The notes beneath the pieces were generated by a model. It saw nothing but the letters and a program-made list of their open reading frames with translations. It had not been told where the DNA came from and searched no databases. Positions 1-6,108 of a stretch of DNA of 8,301 bases are shown one piece after another. Position 1 is the first letter of the stretch; every line of letters starts with the position of its first letter. The position numbers and the translations under genes are program-made. The stretch is from contig JALVEX010000345.1 in assembly GCA_027030435.1 (NCBI GenBank), positions 1-8,301 on the forward strand, in the 5' to 3' direction. This DNA is from Paracoccaceae bacterium (GTDB taxonomy: Bacteria > Pseudomonadota > Alphaproteobacteria > Rhodobacterales > Rhodobacteraceae).

Positions 1-15
1 GGCACCAGCCACTGA
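1..15 (+). CDS. Possible 3' end of an upstream gene
   Basis: Reading from base 1 gives four codons (Gly-Thr-Ser-His) and then TGA at 13-15. The next gene's ATG begins two bases later at 17, a spacing typical of translationally coupled genes. This would also explain why no ribosome binding site is visible before that ATG. Four codons are far too few to identify a product. The alternative is that this is simply leader sequence of the chelatase-like gene, whose own frame is also open to the left edge. Confidence 0.2.
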   Translation, partial: GTSH

Positions 16-16
16 A

Positions 17-757
17 ATGGCACCTGAAACGGCCCCGCGCGCAGCCGTTATCGTGGCCCATGGCCAGCCCTCCGATCCCGGGCCGGCGGAGGCGGCGCTT
101 GGCGCGCTGGCGGACAAGGTGGCGGCGCGGGCAGGGGAGGGCTGGCGGGTGGCCTCGGCCACGCTGGCCGCGCCCGGGGCGCTCGAGCGGGCGCTCGATG
201 GGGCGCCGGACGCGCTGATCTATCCGCTGTTCATGGCGGATGGATGGTTCACGCAGGTCAATCTTCCCGAGCGTATGGAGAAGGCGGGGATCCATGCCAC
301 AAGCGCGCGTATCCTTGAGCCCTTCGGCTGTGATCCGGCGTTGTGGGATCTCGCCCTGCGGGCTGCGAACGATGGGGCAGAGGCCCTGGGGCTGGCAGCA
401 CCTGCCTGCGATCTCGTGCTTGCGGCGCACGGGGCGAAGAACAACGCCGACGTGGCGCGCGCGGCGCGCCGGATCGCCGATCATGTGGCCGCGGGGGGGG
501 CGTTTCGCGCCGTGCATCTGGGGTTTGTCGAGGAGGCGCCCTTCCTGCCCGAGGCGGCCCGGGCAGCTGAAGCGCCCGCCCTTTGCCTGCCGCTGTTTGC
601 CGCCGGGGGGGAGCATGTGCGCGAGGACGTGCCGGCGCTGTTGCGCCAAGGTGGTTTCGAAGGGGCGATCCTGCCCGCGATCGGGCTGCACCCGGAGGTG
701 CCGGGGCTGATCGCGGCGGCTCTGGCGCGCAGCGCCGTGGCGGAGGATGTGGCATGA
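17..757 (+). CDS. CbiX/SirB-type sirohydrochlorin chelatase-like protein
   Basis: The 246-residue product belongs to the CbiX/SirB chelatase family, whose members insert cobalt or iron into sirohydrochlorin-type tetrapyrroles in the cytoplasm. Two half-domains are visible. The N-terminal half opens with VIVAHGQ (His15) and carries PLFMADGWF near residue 70. The C-terminal half opens with LVLAAHGA (His138) and carries PLFAAGGEH (His200) near residue 192. His138 and His200 are the likely metal-handling pair; the first half has Phe78 where the second has His200, so only the C-terminal site looks complete. The ATG at 17 lacks a clear Shine-Dalgarno sequence and the frame stays open to the window edge, so the start may lie further upstream. 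It sits just before family-typical HG motifs, which supports it. The following small membrane protein overlaps its stop codon. The true metal and substrate are not shown by the sequence, and no other cobalamin or siroheme gene is present here. Confidence 0.8.
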   Translation: MAPETAPRAAVIVAHGQPSDPGPAEAALGALADKVAARAGEGWRVASATLAAPGALERALDGAPDALIYPLFMADGWFTQVNLPERMEKAGIHATSARILEPFGCDPALWDLALRAANDGAEALGLAAPACDLVLAAHGAKNNADVARAARRIADHVAAGGAFRAVHLGFVEEAPFLPEAARAAEAPALCLPLFAAGGEHVREDVPALLRQGGFEGAILPAIGLHPEVPGLIAAALARSAVAEDVA

Positions 758-1032
758 AAAGGCGCGAGGAGGCAGGGGCTGGCGGGGCCCGGGATGGCGG
801 CAGGGGCCGGCCCTGGCCGGTATGGAAGCTCGCGCTTGTGCTTTACCCCTTCGCCGCCGGGGCGGTGGCGATCAACCTCTTCCTGATCGGGCTGATGACC
901 CAGGCCATCGGGCTCAGGGCGCTCTCGCCGCTCGAAAGCACCATCGGGGGGATCGTGCTCGGCATCCCGGCAACATGGCTGGCGGGGCGCTGGGTGCGCG
1001 GGCTGATCGACGAGGCCGAGGGGCGGCGATGA
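754..1032 (+). CDS. Small two-helix membrane protein, function unknown
   Basis: This encodes 92 residues. The start at 754 is supported by GGAGG at 742-746, seven bases upstream, and by the ATGA overlap with the chelatase-like gene's stop, which implies translational coupling. An ATG further upstream at 583 would place 57 extra residues entirely inside the chelatase-like gene and is unlikely. The first 22 or so residues are Arg-, Gly- and Glu-rich and probably cytoplasmic. Two hydrophobic stretches follow: about residues 25-49 (LALVLYPFAAGAVAINLFLI) and about 58-79 (STIGGIVLGIPATWLAGRWV). The protein ends in a charged tail. I recognise no catalytic motif. The coupling suggests it acts with, or is expressed alongside, the chelatase-like protein, but its role is unknown. 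Confidence 0.75.
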   Translation: MKRREEAGAGGARDGGRGRPWPVWKLALVLYPFAAGAVAINLFLIGLMTQAIGLRALSPLESTIGGIVLGIPATWLAGRWVRGLIDEAEGRR

Positions 1033-1060
1033 AGCGCCAGCCTTGATGTGAAGGCCGGAT

Positions 1061-1093
1061 GCGGGGGCTGCCCGACATTCTTCCGGCCCCCGC
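1061..1093. terminator. GC-rich inverted repeat between convergent genes, possible bidirectional terminator
   Basis: GCGGGGGC at 1061-1068 pairs perfectly with GCCCCCGC at 1086-1093 across a 17-base loop. The repeat lies between the stop of the small membrane protein (1032) and the stop of the convergent GntR gene (1154). It has no U-tract on either strand, so it is not a textbook Rho-independent terminator. It could instead stabilise or pause the ends of both transcripts. Confidence 0.4.
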
Positions 1094-1099
1094 CCCGCG

Positions 1100-1120
1100 C
1101 CCCGGGGATATTTATGGACC
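1100..1120 (+). other. Intergenic CCCCGGGGATATTT motif typical of Rhodobacteraceae
   Basis: The block CCCCGGGGATATTTATGG begins at 1100, directly after the GC-rich stem at 1061-1093, and holds the only AT-rich patch in this 121-base gap. From memory, near-identical strings (a GC-rich stem followed by GGGATATTTTTGG) recur downstream of genes in many Rhodobacteraceae genomes. That recollection is not verified here and the motif's function is unknown to me. Possible roles are RNA 3'-end formation or a dispersed repeat. Confidence 0.4.
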
Positions 1121-1153
1121 AGTGATGAGGGGACGGGTGCCGGGGGTGCTGGC

Positions 1154-1828
1154 TCATCCCTGCATATCGGCGCCGGCGATGAAATCGAGGCCCTGGCGGA
1201 TGTCTTTGCGGATTGCATCCGCGAAAGCCTGCTTCTGCCCGGTTTCGAGGGCATTGAGCGCTGCGCGATGGTAATCGTGCTTGATGTCGCTGGCGCCGTA
1301 GAGCTGGCAGACCTTGCGCATGGAGGGCGCGTATTGCAGCCAGAGGGTTTCGACGATGCGCAGGAGGAGAGGGGAAGTGGCGCGGTGGTAGATGTGGAAG
1401 TGGAAGGCGTGATTGCCGCGCACATAGGCCTCGGGATCGTTGGCGGCGATGGCCTGATCGAGGGCGGCATCTATTTCTCGCAAGGGTTCCGGGCCTTCGC
1501 GGGAGAGCCTTTCGAAGGCGCGCGTAGCCAGTTCGCCTTCTAGGCTGAGGCGCGCGAAGCTCAGATCCGCGAGCCGGGGGCCATCGAGCTCGGGCACGGC
1601 GATGGTGCGGCTGTCGCGGAAGATCAGCACCCCTTCGGCCACCAGCGCGCGCAGCGCATCGCGCGCGGGGATCACGCTGACGCCGTATTCCTCGGCAATG
1701 CGGCGAATGGAGATCGCCTGCCCCGGTTCGTAGGCGCCGGTGAAGAGCGAGCCGCGCAGCCGGGCGAGCAGGCCATCGGCCATGGTGTTGGGGCGGTAGG
1801 GGGCGGATGGCTCTCCGGCCGCGCTCAT
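1154..1828 (-). CDS. GntR-family (FCD/FadR subgroup) transcriptional regulator
   Basis: The 224-residue product is a DNA-binding regulator that probably responds to a polyamine or its catabolite. Residues 15-80 form the GntR winged helix-turn-helix, with the recognition helix at about 51-66 (SVIPARDALRALVAEG). Residues from about 87 to 215 form the all-helical FCD effector domain, with NHAFH (139-143) and HDYHRAALNAL (184-194). The start at 1828 is chosen because AGGAG lies at 1836-1840 on this strand, seven bases upstream. A longer reading from 1960 would run coding sequence through the palindromic operator and adds a non-homologous N-terminus. The gene is divergent from the polyamine importer operon and shares its control region with it. 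The identical operator before the aminotransferase gene suggests it controls both units. FCD metal-ligand positions appear as Asn139, His143, His187 and Asp209 rather than the common Asp-His-His-His. Family assignment is firm; ligand and direction of control are inferred. Confidence 0.88.
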   Translation of the reverse strand: MSAAGEPSAPYRPNTMADGLLARLRGSLFTGAYEPGQAISIRRIAEEYGVSVIPARDALRALVAEGVLIFRDSRTIAVPELDGPRLADLSFARLSLEGELATRAFERLSREGPEPLREIDAALDQAIAANDPEAYVRGNHAFHFHIYHRATSPLLLRIVETLWLQYAPSMRKVCQLYGASDIKHDYHRAALNALETGQKQAFADAIRKDIRQGLDFIAGADMQG

Positions 1829-1901
1829 ATCCGGGCTCCTGTGATCATGGCAGCATCTTTCGGGCTTGATTGACCGGCAAAGTTTCTCTTGAGTAGGCGC
1901 G

Positions 1902-1930
1902 TTGCTCGCGGTAGCGTAGGGCGTGTTATA
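1902..1930 (+). promoter_or_regulatory. Candidate promoter of the polyamine importer operon
   Basis: TTGCTC (1902-1907) and GTTATA (1925-1930) are separated by 17 bases, a plausible sigma-70-type -35/-10 pair upstream of the binding protein gene. The -10 hexamer lies inside the GTGTTATAACAC palindrome, so a protein bound there would block RNA polymerase. The match to consensus is moderate and the transcription start is unmapped. Confidence 0.4.
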
Positions 1931-1934
1931 ACAC
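1923..1934. promoter_or_regulatory. Operator copy 1: perfect palindrome GTGTTATAACAC
   Basis: This is a 12-bp perfect palindrome, extending to 14 bp (CGTGTTATAACACG, 1922-1935). It lies between the divergent regulator gene (start 1828) and the importer operon (start 1982). An identical 12-mer occurs at 6099-6110 before the aminotransferase gene. GT and AC at the two arms fit the operator pattern of GntR proteins of the FadR/FCD group, so the adjacent regulator is the obvious candidate to bind it. Its position over the probable -10 of the importer promoter suggests repression. Because the site is symmetric, it could also control the regulator gene. Confidence 0.78.
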
Positions 1935-1981
1935 GAGCGCGCGCCATGAGCGAGTGCCATTCCGACAGGAGAGAAGAGACC

Positions 1982-3052
1982 ATGCGCAAGAACCGCCTTT
2001 CACCGAACCGCCGCCAGCTTCTGCAGGGGGCCGCCGCCGCCGGCCTCGTCTTCACCCTTCCCAAGGGGGCGAAGGCCGATGCCGGGGTCGTCAATTTCTA
2101 CAACTGGGATACCTATATCGGTGAAACCACGCTCGAGGATTTCACCAAGGCCACCGGCATCAAGGTGAATTACGATCTCTTTGCCAGCAATGACGAGCTT
2201 TTCGCCAAGCTCAGGAACGGCAACCCCGGCTACGATCTGATCGTGCCCACCAACGATTACGTGGAGCGCATGATCCAGGCCGACATGCTGATGCCGCTCG
2301 ATCATTCGAAGCTGCCGAACATGAAGAACCTCGATCCCAATTTCCTCAACCCGGCCCATGATCCGGGGCGCAAATACACCATCCCCTATTTCTGGGGCAC
2401 GGTGGGGATCGGCTATCGCAAATCGGCGGTGGATGGCGTGCCCGACAGCTGGGCCTATCTCTACACCTCCGACAAATACGCCGGGCGCATCGCGCTTCTG
2501 GGGGAGGCGACGACCGTTTTCCAGATGGCGTTCAAGCTGATGGGCAAATCGATCAACGACTGGTCGGACGAGAACATCGCCGCCGCCGAGAAGATGATCC
2601 TCGCCCAGAAGGACAGGATAACCGCCTTCGCGCCTGACAACGGCCAGGATCTGCTGCTCGCGGGCGAAGTGGATCTGGCGCAGGAATGGAACGGCGACAT
2701 CCAGCAGGCCATGGACGAGGATGACGACATTTCCTACGTGGTTCCGAAGGAGGGCGGCCTTCTGTGGGAGGACGATCTCGCCATTCCCAAGGGCGCGCCC
2801 AACCCGGATGGCGCGCATGTGCTGATCAACTTCCTGCTTGATGCGGAGGTGGCGGCGAAGAATGCCGATTACGTCTATTACGCCACGCCCAACAAGGCCG
2901 CACGCGCGCTTCTGGGGCCGGAATACAATGAAAACCCGGTGATCTTCCCGCCCGAGGAAGTGCTCAAGAAATGCGAGATCTCGATCTTCCCCGGCCAGGA
3001 GGTGATGTCGAAGATCGACGCCGCCTGGACGCGGATCAAGGCCGCGGGCTGA
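1982..3052 (+). CDS. potF: Polyamine ABC transporter periplasmic substrate-binding protein (PotD/PotF family)
   Basis: The 356-residue product is a periplasmic solute-binding protein that captures putrescine or a related polyamine for the following ABC importer. The N-terminus carries a twin-arginine signal (NRRQLLQ, Arg10-Arg11), an Ala/Gly-rich hydrophobic stretch, and an AKA cleavage site after residue 32. The mature protein opens with VVNFYNWDTYIG (36-47), the family's first ligand-binding loop. It also has QEWNGDI (234-240) and PKEGGLLWEDD (255-265), matching the PotD/PotF segments whose Trp and Asp residues hold the polyamine amines. The ATG at 1982 is preceded by AGGAG at 1967-1971, and the signal peptide fits this start rather than an in-frame ATG at 1889. 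It is first in the operon, downstream of the palindromic operator. The symbol marks the putrescine-type family; whether the ligand is putrescine, spermidine or another amine cannot be settled by reading. Confidence 0.92.
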   Translation: MRKNRLSPNRRQLLQGAAAAGLVFTLPKGAKADAGVVNFYNWDTYIGETTLEDFTKATGIKVNYDLFASNDELFAKLRNGNPGYDLIVPTNDYVERMIQADMLMPLDHSKLPNMKNLDPNFLNPAHDPGRKYTIPYFWGTVGIGYRKSAVDGVPDSWAYLYTSDKYAGRIALLGEATTVFQMAFKLMGKSINDWSDENIAAAEKMILAQKDRITAFAPDNGQDLLLAGEVDLAQEWNGDIQQAMDEDDDISYVVPKEGGLLWEDDLAIPKGAPNPDGAHVLINFLLDAEVAAKNADYVYYATPNKAARALLGPEYNENPVIFPPEEVLKKCEISIFPGQEVMSKIDAAWTRIKAAG

Positions 3053-3067
3053 CGGCTTCGAAGAGGC

Positions 3068-3100
3068 GAGGGGGCGCATCGCCGCCTGATGCGCCCCTTC
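3068..3100 (+). terminator. Strong intercistronic stem-loop after the binding protein gene
   Basis: GGGGCGCATC (3071-3080) pairs perfectly with GATGCGCCCC (3088-3097) across a 7-base loop. One G-U and two more Watson-Crick pairs extend the stem to 3068/3100. It is followed by TTCCTC rather than a run of T. It sits in the 63-base gap between the binding protein and the first permease gene. Such structures often trim or partly terminate transcripts, so that the binding protein is made in excess over the membrane subunits. That role is inferred here. Confidence 0.65.
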
Positions 3101-3115
3101 CTCGCGGGGAGAGTA

Positions 3116-4042
3116 ATGGAAAGCTATCGCAAGAATTTCCGCGCGTTTCTGGCGTTTTTCACGCCGCCTTTCGTGTGGCTGGTGCTTTTCTTCTTCGTGC
3201 CGCTCGGGATCATCTGGCTCTACAGCTTCGGCGAAACCGAGGGGCTGACGAAGATCAGGCTCACCTGGACGCTCGAAAACTACAAGCGCCTCTTGGAGCC
3301 GGAGATCATCAGCCTGTTCTGGCGCTCGGTCTGGCTTTCGGTGATCTCAACCGCGGTCTGCATCGTGGTTTCCTATCCGATCGCCATGGTGATCGCCACC
3401 GCGAAGCCGAAGTGGAAGCCCTGGCTTCTCCTGGTGATCATCCTGCCCTTCTGGACAAACCTCCTCATCCGCACCTATGCGCTTCTCAACATCCTCGGCA
3501 CCCGCGGGCGGCTCAACGATCTGCTGCACTGGCTGTGGAGCGCGGGCGATCGGGCACTCTCGCTGATCGGGCTTGGCGATTATCACCTGCTCGGCGAGCG
3601 CTTCATGCCGGTGAAATTCCTCGGCGAGCCCGTGGGCGTGATGATCGGGCTGGTTTACGTCTATCTCCCTTTCGCGGTGCTGCCGATCTACGCCTCGCTC
3701 GAAAGGCTTGACCGCAGCTATCTCGAAGCCAGCCTCGATCTCGGCGCCAGCCAGTGGCGCACCTTCCGCCAGATCCTGCTGCCGCTTTCCTCGGGCGGGA
3801 TCAATACGGCGACGGTAATCACCTTCATCCCGATGCTGGGCTCCTTCCTCATCCCCGATCTTCTGGGCCGCGGCCAGGTGGACATGATCGCCAATGTGAT
3901 CGAGCGCCAGTTCAAGAGCGGCAACGACTGGCCCTTCGGCTCGGCGCTTTCGCTGTTCCTGCTCTACATCACCTTCATCCTGCTGGCGCTCCAGAGCTTC
4001 CATGCCATGCGCCAGCGCAAGCGGGAGGAAGCCCGTGGCTAG
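3116..4042 (+). CDS. potH: Polyamine ABC transporter permease (PotB/PotH family)
   Basis: The 308-residue inner-membrane protein is one of two permease subunits forming the polyamine channel. Hydrophobic segments are visible at about residues 14-37, 69-95, 102-125, 172-193, 231-250 and 277-295, consistent with six helices. The cytoplasmic EAA loop, which contacts the ATPase, is at about 203-222 (LEASLDLGASQWRTFRQILL, then P). The segment of about 130-170 between helices 3 and 4 is a hydrophilic-to-amphipathic periplasmic stretch usual for PotB/PotH. The ATG at 3116 is preferred because GGGGAGAG lies at 3106-3113. An in-frame ATG at 3089 falls inside the stem-loop that ends at 3100. Its stop is overlapped by the second permease gene's GTG start, so the two are probably translated in step and assemble as a heterodimer. 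The length is normal and no lesion is seen. Confidence 0.92.
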   Translation: MESYRKNFRAFLAFFTPPFVWLVLFFFVPLGIIWLYSFGETEGLTKIRLTWTLENYKRLLEPEIISLFWRSVWLSVISTAVCIVVSYPIAMVIATAKPKWKPWLLLVIILPFWTNLLIRTYALLNILGTRGRLNDLLHWLWSAGDRALSLIGLGDYHLLGERFMPVKFLGEPVGVMIGLVYVYLPFAVLPIYASLERLDRSYLEASLDLGASQWRTFRQILLPLSSGGINTATVITFIPMLGSFLIPDLLGRGQVDMIANVIERQFKSGNDWPFGSALSLFLLYITFILLALQSFHAMRQRKREEARG

Positions 4043-4883
4043 AGAAAAGCGCGAACCCGCCGGCCCCTTCGATTATTCGCGCAAGCTCTCGCTGCGCCTC
4101 GTCTTCTTCCTCGGTTCGATCTTCCTCTATGCGCCGATCGTGGTGCTGGTGATCTTCTCCTTCAACAATTCACGCCGCGGCGGCAACGTGATCTGGAAGG
4201 GCTTCACCACCAAATACTACGAAAAGGCCTTCCATAACGATGCCCTGATGGAGGCCTTCATCAATTCGCTCGCCATCGCCTTCATCTCCACCCTGATCGC
4301 CGTGATCCTCGGCGCGCTCACGGCGGTGGTGCTCTGGCGCTTCCGCTTCCCGCTGAAGCCGGTGTTCGAGGGGATGGTCTCGCTCCCGATCGTCATCCCA
4401 GAGATCTGCATGGGCGTGAGCCTCGCGGTGTTCTTCTCCTCCTTCGGGCTATACGTGCCGCGCGACATGCCCTTCCCCCTCAACCTCACCAATATCATCA
4501 TCGCCCATATCACCTTCTCCTTTCCCTTCGCGGCGATGGTGATCCGCACGCGGCTCAATTCCTTCAACCGCGAGATGGAGGAGGCGGCGAAGGATCTCGG
4601 GGCCACGGAATTCCAGGTTTTCCGCGATATCCTGCTGCCGCACATGAAGCCCGGCCTCGTTGCCGGCGCGCTTCTGGCCTTCACCCTGAGCCTCGATGAT
4701 TTCGTCATCACCTTCTTCACCTCCGGGCCCAATACCGTGACCTTCCCGATCAAGGTCTATTCCATGGTGCGCTTCTCGGTCACTCCCGAGATCAATGCCG
4801 CCTCCACCATCCTGATCCTGATAACGCTTCTGGTCACCTTCCTGGCCATGCGCTTCCAGAGCTTCGAGGAACCCAGGCAATGA
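4035..4883 (+). CDS. potI: Polyamine ABC transporter permease (PotC/PotI family), GTG start
   Basis: The 282-residue product is the second permease subunit of the importer. Hydrophobic segments lie at about residues 22-43, 75-100, 110-138, 151-171, 205-228 and 255-272. The EAA loop is at about 183-202 (EEAAKDLGATEFQVFRDILL). LSLDDFVITFF (218-228) after it is characteristic of PotC/PotI. The GTG at 4035 is chosen because GGAGG at 4024-4028 sits six bases upstream; the ATG at 4002 in the same frame would overlap the preceding gene by 41 bases and has no comparable site. With the GTG start, the overlap with the first permease gene is 8 bases. The stop overlaps the ATPase gene's start as ATGA at 4880-4883. 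Pairing with the upstream permease and the ATPase makes its role secure; substrate range is inferred. Confidence 0.91.
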   Translation: MAREKREPAGPFDYSRKLSLRLVFFLGSIFLYAPIVVLVIFSFNNSRRGGNVIWKGFTTKYYEKAFHNDALMEAFINSLAIAFISTLIAVILGALTAVVLWRFRFPLKPVFEGMVSLPIVIPEICMGVSLAVFFSSFGLYVPRDMPFPLNLTNIIIAHITFSFPFAAMVIRTRLNSFNREMEEAAKDLGATEFQVFRDILLPHMKPGLVAGALLAFTLSLDDFVITFFTSGPNTVTFPIKVYSMVRFSVTPEINAASTILILITLLVTFLAMRFQSFEEPRQ

Positions 4884-6010
4884 ACAAGAGCGAATCCCCG
4901 ATCATCTCCGTCAAGGGCGTGACAAAGCGCTTCGGCTCCTTCACGGCGCTTCAGGATATCTCGCTCGATATCCGCCCGGGCGAGATCTTCGCGCTCCTCG
5001 GCCCTTCGGGCTGCGGCAAATCCACCCTGCTGCGCATCATCGCCGGGCTCGAAACCGCCACCGAAGGCTCGGTGGCCATCGATGGCCAGGACATGACGGG
5101 CATTCCCGCCAACAAGCGCCCTGTCAACATGGTGTTCCAGTCCTACGCCGTGTTTCCCCACATGAGCGTGGCCGACAACGTGGCCTACGGGCTGAAGCTC
5201 GAGCGCCGGCCGGCGGCCGAGATCCGCGAGAAGGTGGCCGAGGCGCTGGCGCAGGTGCATCTTTCCGATTTCGCGCACAGGAAGCCCGATCAGCTTTCGG
5301 GCGGGCAGCGCCAGCGGGTGGCGCTGGCGCGCGCGCTGGTGAAGCGGCCCAAGGTGCTTCTCCTTGACGAGCCGCTTTCGGCGCTCGATGCCAAGCTGAG
5401 GGATGCCATGCGCCTCGAGCTGGTGAAGCTTCAGGAAAGCGTGGGCGTCAGCTTCGTGATCGTGACACACGATCAGTCCGAGGCGCTGGCGATGGCCGAT
5501 CGGATCGCGGTCTTGAAGGATGGCGTGCTGCGCCAGCTTGACAGCCCCGCCGCGCTCTACAAGCGCCCGGTGGATCGTTTCGTGGCCGATTTCATAGGCT
5601 CGATCAACATGTTCGCCGTCAGCGGCCAGCGCGCGGAGGGCGGGCAGGCGCGGCTCGAGACGGCCGAGCTTGGCGCCATCGCCGTGCCTTCAGATCACCT
5701 GCCCGCGGCCGGGCAGGGGGCGCTCACGCTCGCCGTGCGCCCCGAGCGGGTGAAGGTCGGGGCAGAGGCGCCAAAGGAGGCGCAGGGGGAAGGCGGGCTT
5801 GTCAGCGTTGTTGGGCGGCTTGGCGATGTGGCCTTTCAGGGCAACAGCTCGATCGTCGAGGTGCTGCTGGAGGGCGGCGGATCGCTCTCGGCGCTGGTGA
5901 GCGAGGCGGAGGCGGATCACCTGATGCAGGCCGAGAGCGGCAGCCCCATCACCGCCTGGTGGGCGCTTGACGACATGCTGATCCTGCCCGAAAACGCCAC
6001 CGCCGCCTGA
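4880..6010 (+). CDS. potG: Polyamine ABC transporter ATP-binding protein (PotA/PotG family)
   Basis: The 376-residue cytoplasmic ATPase powers the importer as a homodimer on the two permeases. Motifs in order are Walker A GPSGCGKST (41-49), Q-loop Gln87, signature LSGGQRQR (139-146), Walker B VLLLDE (159-164), D-loop SALD (167-170) and the switch His197 in VTHDQSEA. All residues needed for ATP hydrolysis are present. Residues from about 240 to the end form the OB-fold/TOBE regulatory region typical of PotA/MalK-type ATPases, with LAVRPERVKVG within it. The ATG overlaps the preceding stop (ATGA), with a modest GAGGA at 4866-4870, indicating translational coupling. It is last in the operon, whereas in E. 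coli potFGHI and potABCD the ATPase gene precedes the permeases. The PotA-versus-PotG choice is provisional and follows from the linked diamine aminotransferase gene. Confidence 0.93.
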   Translation: MNKSESPIISVKGVTKRFGSFTALQDISLDIRPGEIFALLGPSGCGKSTLLRIIAGLETATEGSVAIDGQDMTGIPANKRPVNMVFQSYAVFPHMSVADNVAYGLKLERRPAAEIREKVAEALAQVHLSDFAHRKPDQLSGGQRQRVALARALVKRPKVLLLDEPLSALDAKLRDAMRLELVKLQESVGVSFVIVTHDQSEALAMADRIAVLKDGVLRQLDSPAALYKRPVDRFVADFIGSINMFAVSGQRAEGGQARLETAELGAIAVPSDHLPAAGQGALTLAVRPERVKVGAEAPKEAQGEGGLVSVVGRLGDVAFQGNSSIVEVLLEGGGSLSALVSEAEADHLMQAESGSPITAWWALDDMLILPENATAA

Positions 6011-6039
6011 ACGCGCAATCCCCTCGCGTCATCCCTCGA

Positions 6040-6068
6040 GCGCATCGGCCCCGCGCGCATCGGCCCCG
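6040..6068 (+). repeat. Short tandem direct repeat, 14 bp twice
   Basis: GCGCATCGGCCCCG occurs at 6040-6053 and again at 6055-6068, separated by one base. It lies in the gap between the ATPase gene and the aminotransferase promoter. No function is evident. It may be slippage-generated spacer or a weak 3' structure for the importer transcript. Confidence 0.5.
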
Positions 6069-6080
6069 GCCGTTTTCGCT

Positions 6081-6108
6081 CTGGCACATGTCGCGAAGGT
6101 GTTATAAC
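6081..6108 (+). promoter_or_regulatory. Candidate promoter of the aminotransferase gene
   Basis: CTGGCA (6081-6086) and TATAAC (6103-6108) are separated by 16 bases and could form a sigma-70-type promoter. The -10 lies within the GTGTTATAACAC palindrome, as at the importer promoter. The -35 match is weak, so the exact promoter is uncertain. A regulated promoter here is made likely by the operator copy and the 134-base gap. Confidence 0.35.

Noticed and set aside
481..1470. Long minus-strand open frame across the chelatase-like and GntR region
   Set aside because: It is rich in Pro, Ser, Ala and Arg, crosses two confident genes and an intergenic stem, and resembles no family; it is a GC-bias shadow.
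1829..1960. N-terminal extension of the GntR gene to an ATG at 1960
   Set aside because: It would place the palindromic operator inside coding sequence, adds a Cys-rich N-terminus unlike the family, and the start at 1828 has a well-placed AGGAG.
1889..1981. Upstream ATG for the binding protein gene
   Set aside because: It would put 31 residues before a clear twin-arginine signal peptide and run through the operator; the ATG at 1982 has its own ribosome binding site.
2000..3079. 359-residue minus-strand open frame opposite the binding protein gene
   Set aside because: It lies exactly antisense to a confidently identified gene and is His/Gly/Val-rich low-information sequence, typical of antisense frames in GC-rich genomes.
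6061..6076. Mini-hairpin CGGC/GCCG followed by TTTT after the importer operon
   Set aside because: The stem is only 4 bp with a 4-base loop, too weak to call a terminator.
6082..6097. Possible sigma-54 promoter (TGGCAC) before the aminotransferase gene
   Set aside because: The GG of the -24 element is not followed by GC at the required distance; the nearest GC is two bases off, and no sigma-54 activator is encoded nearby.
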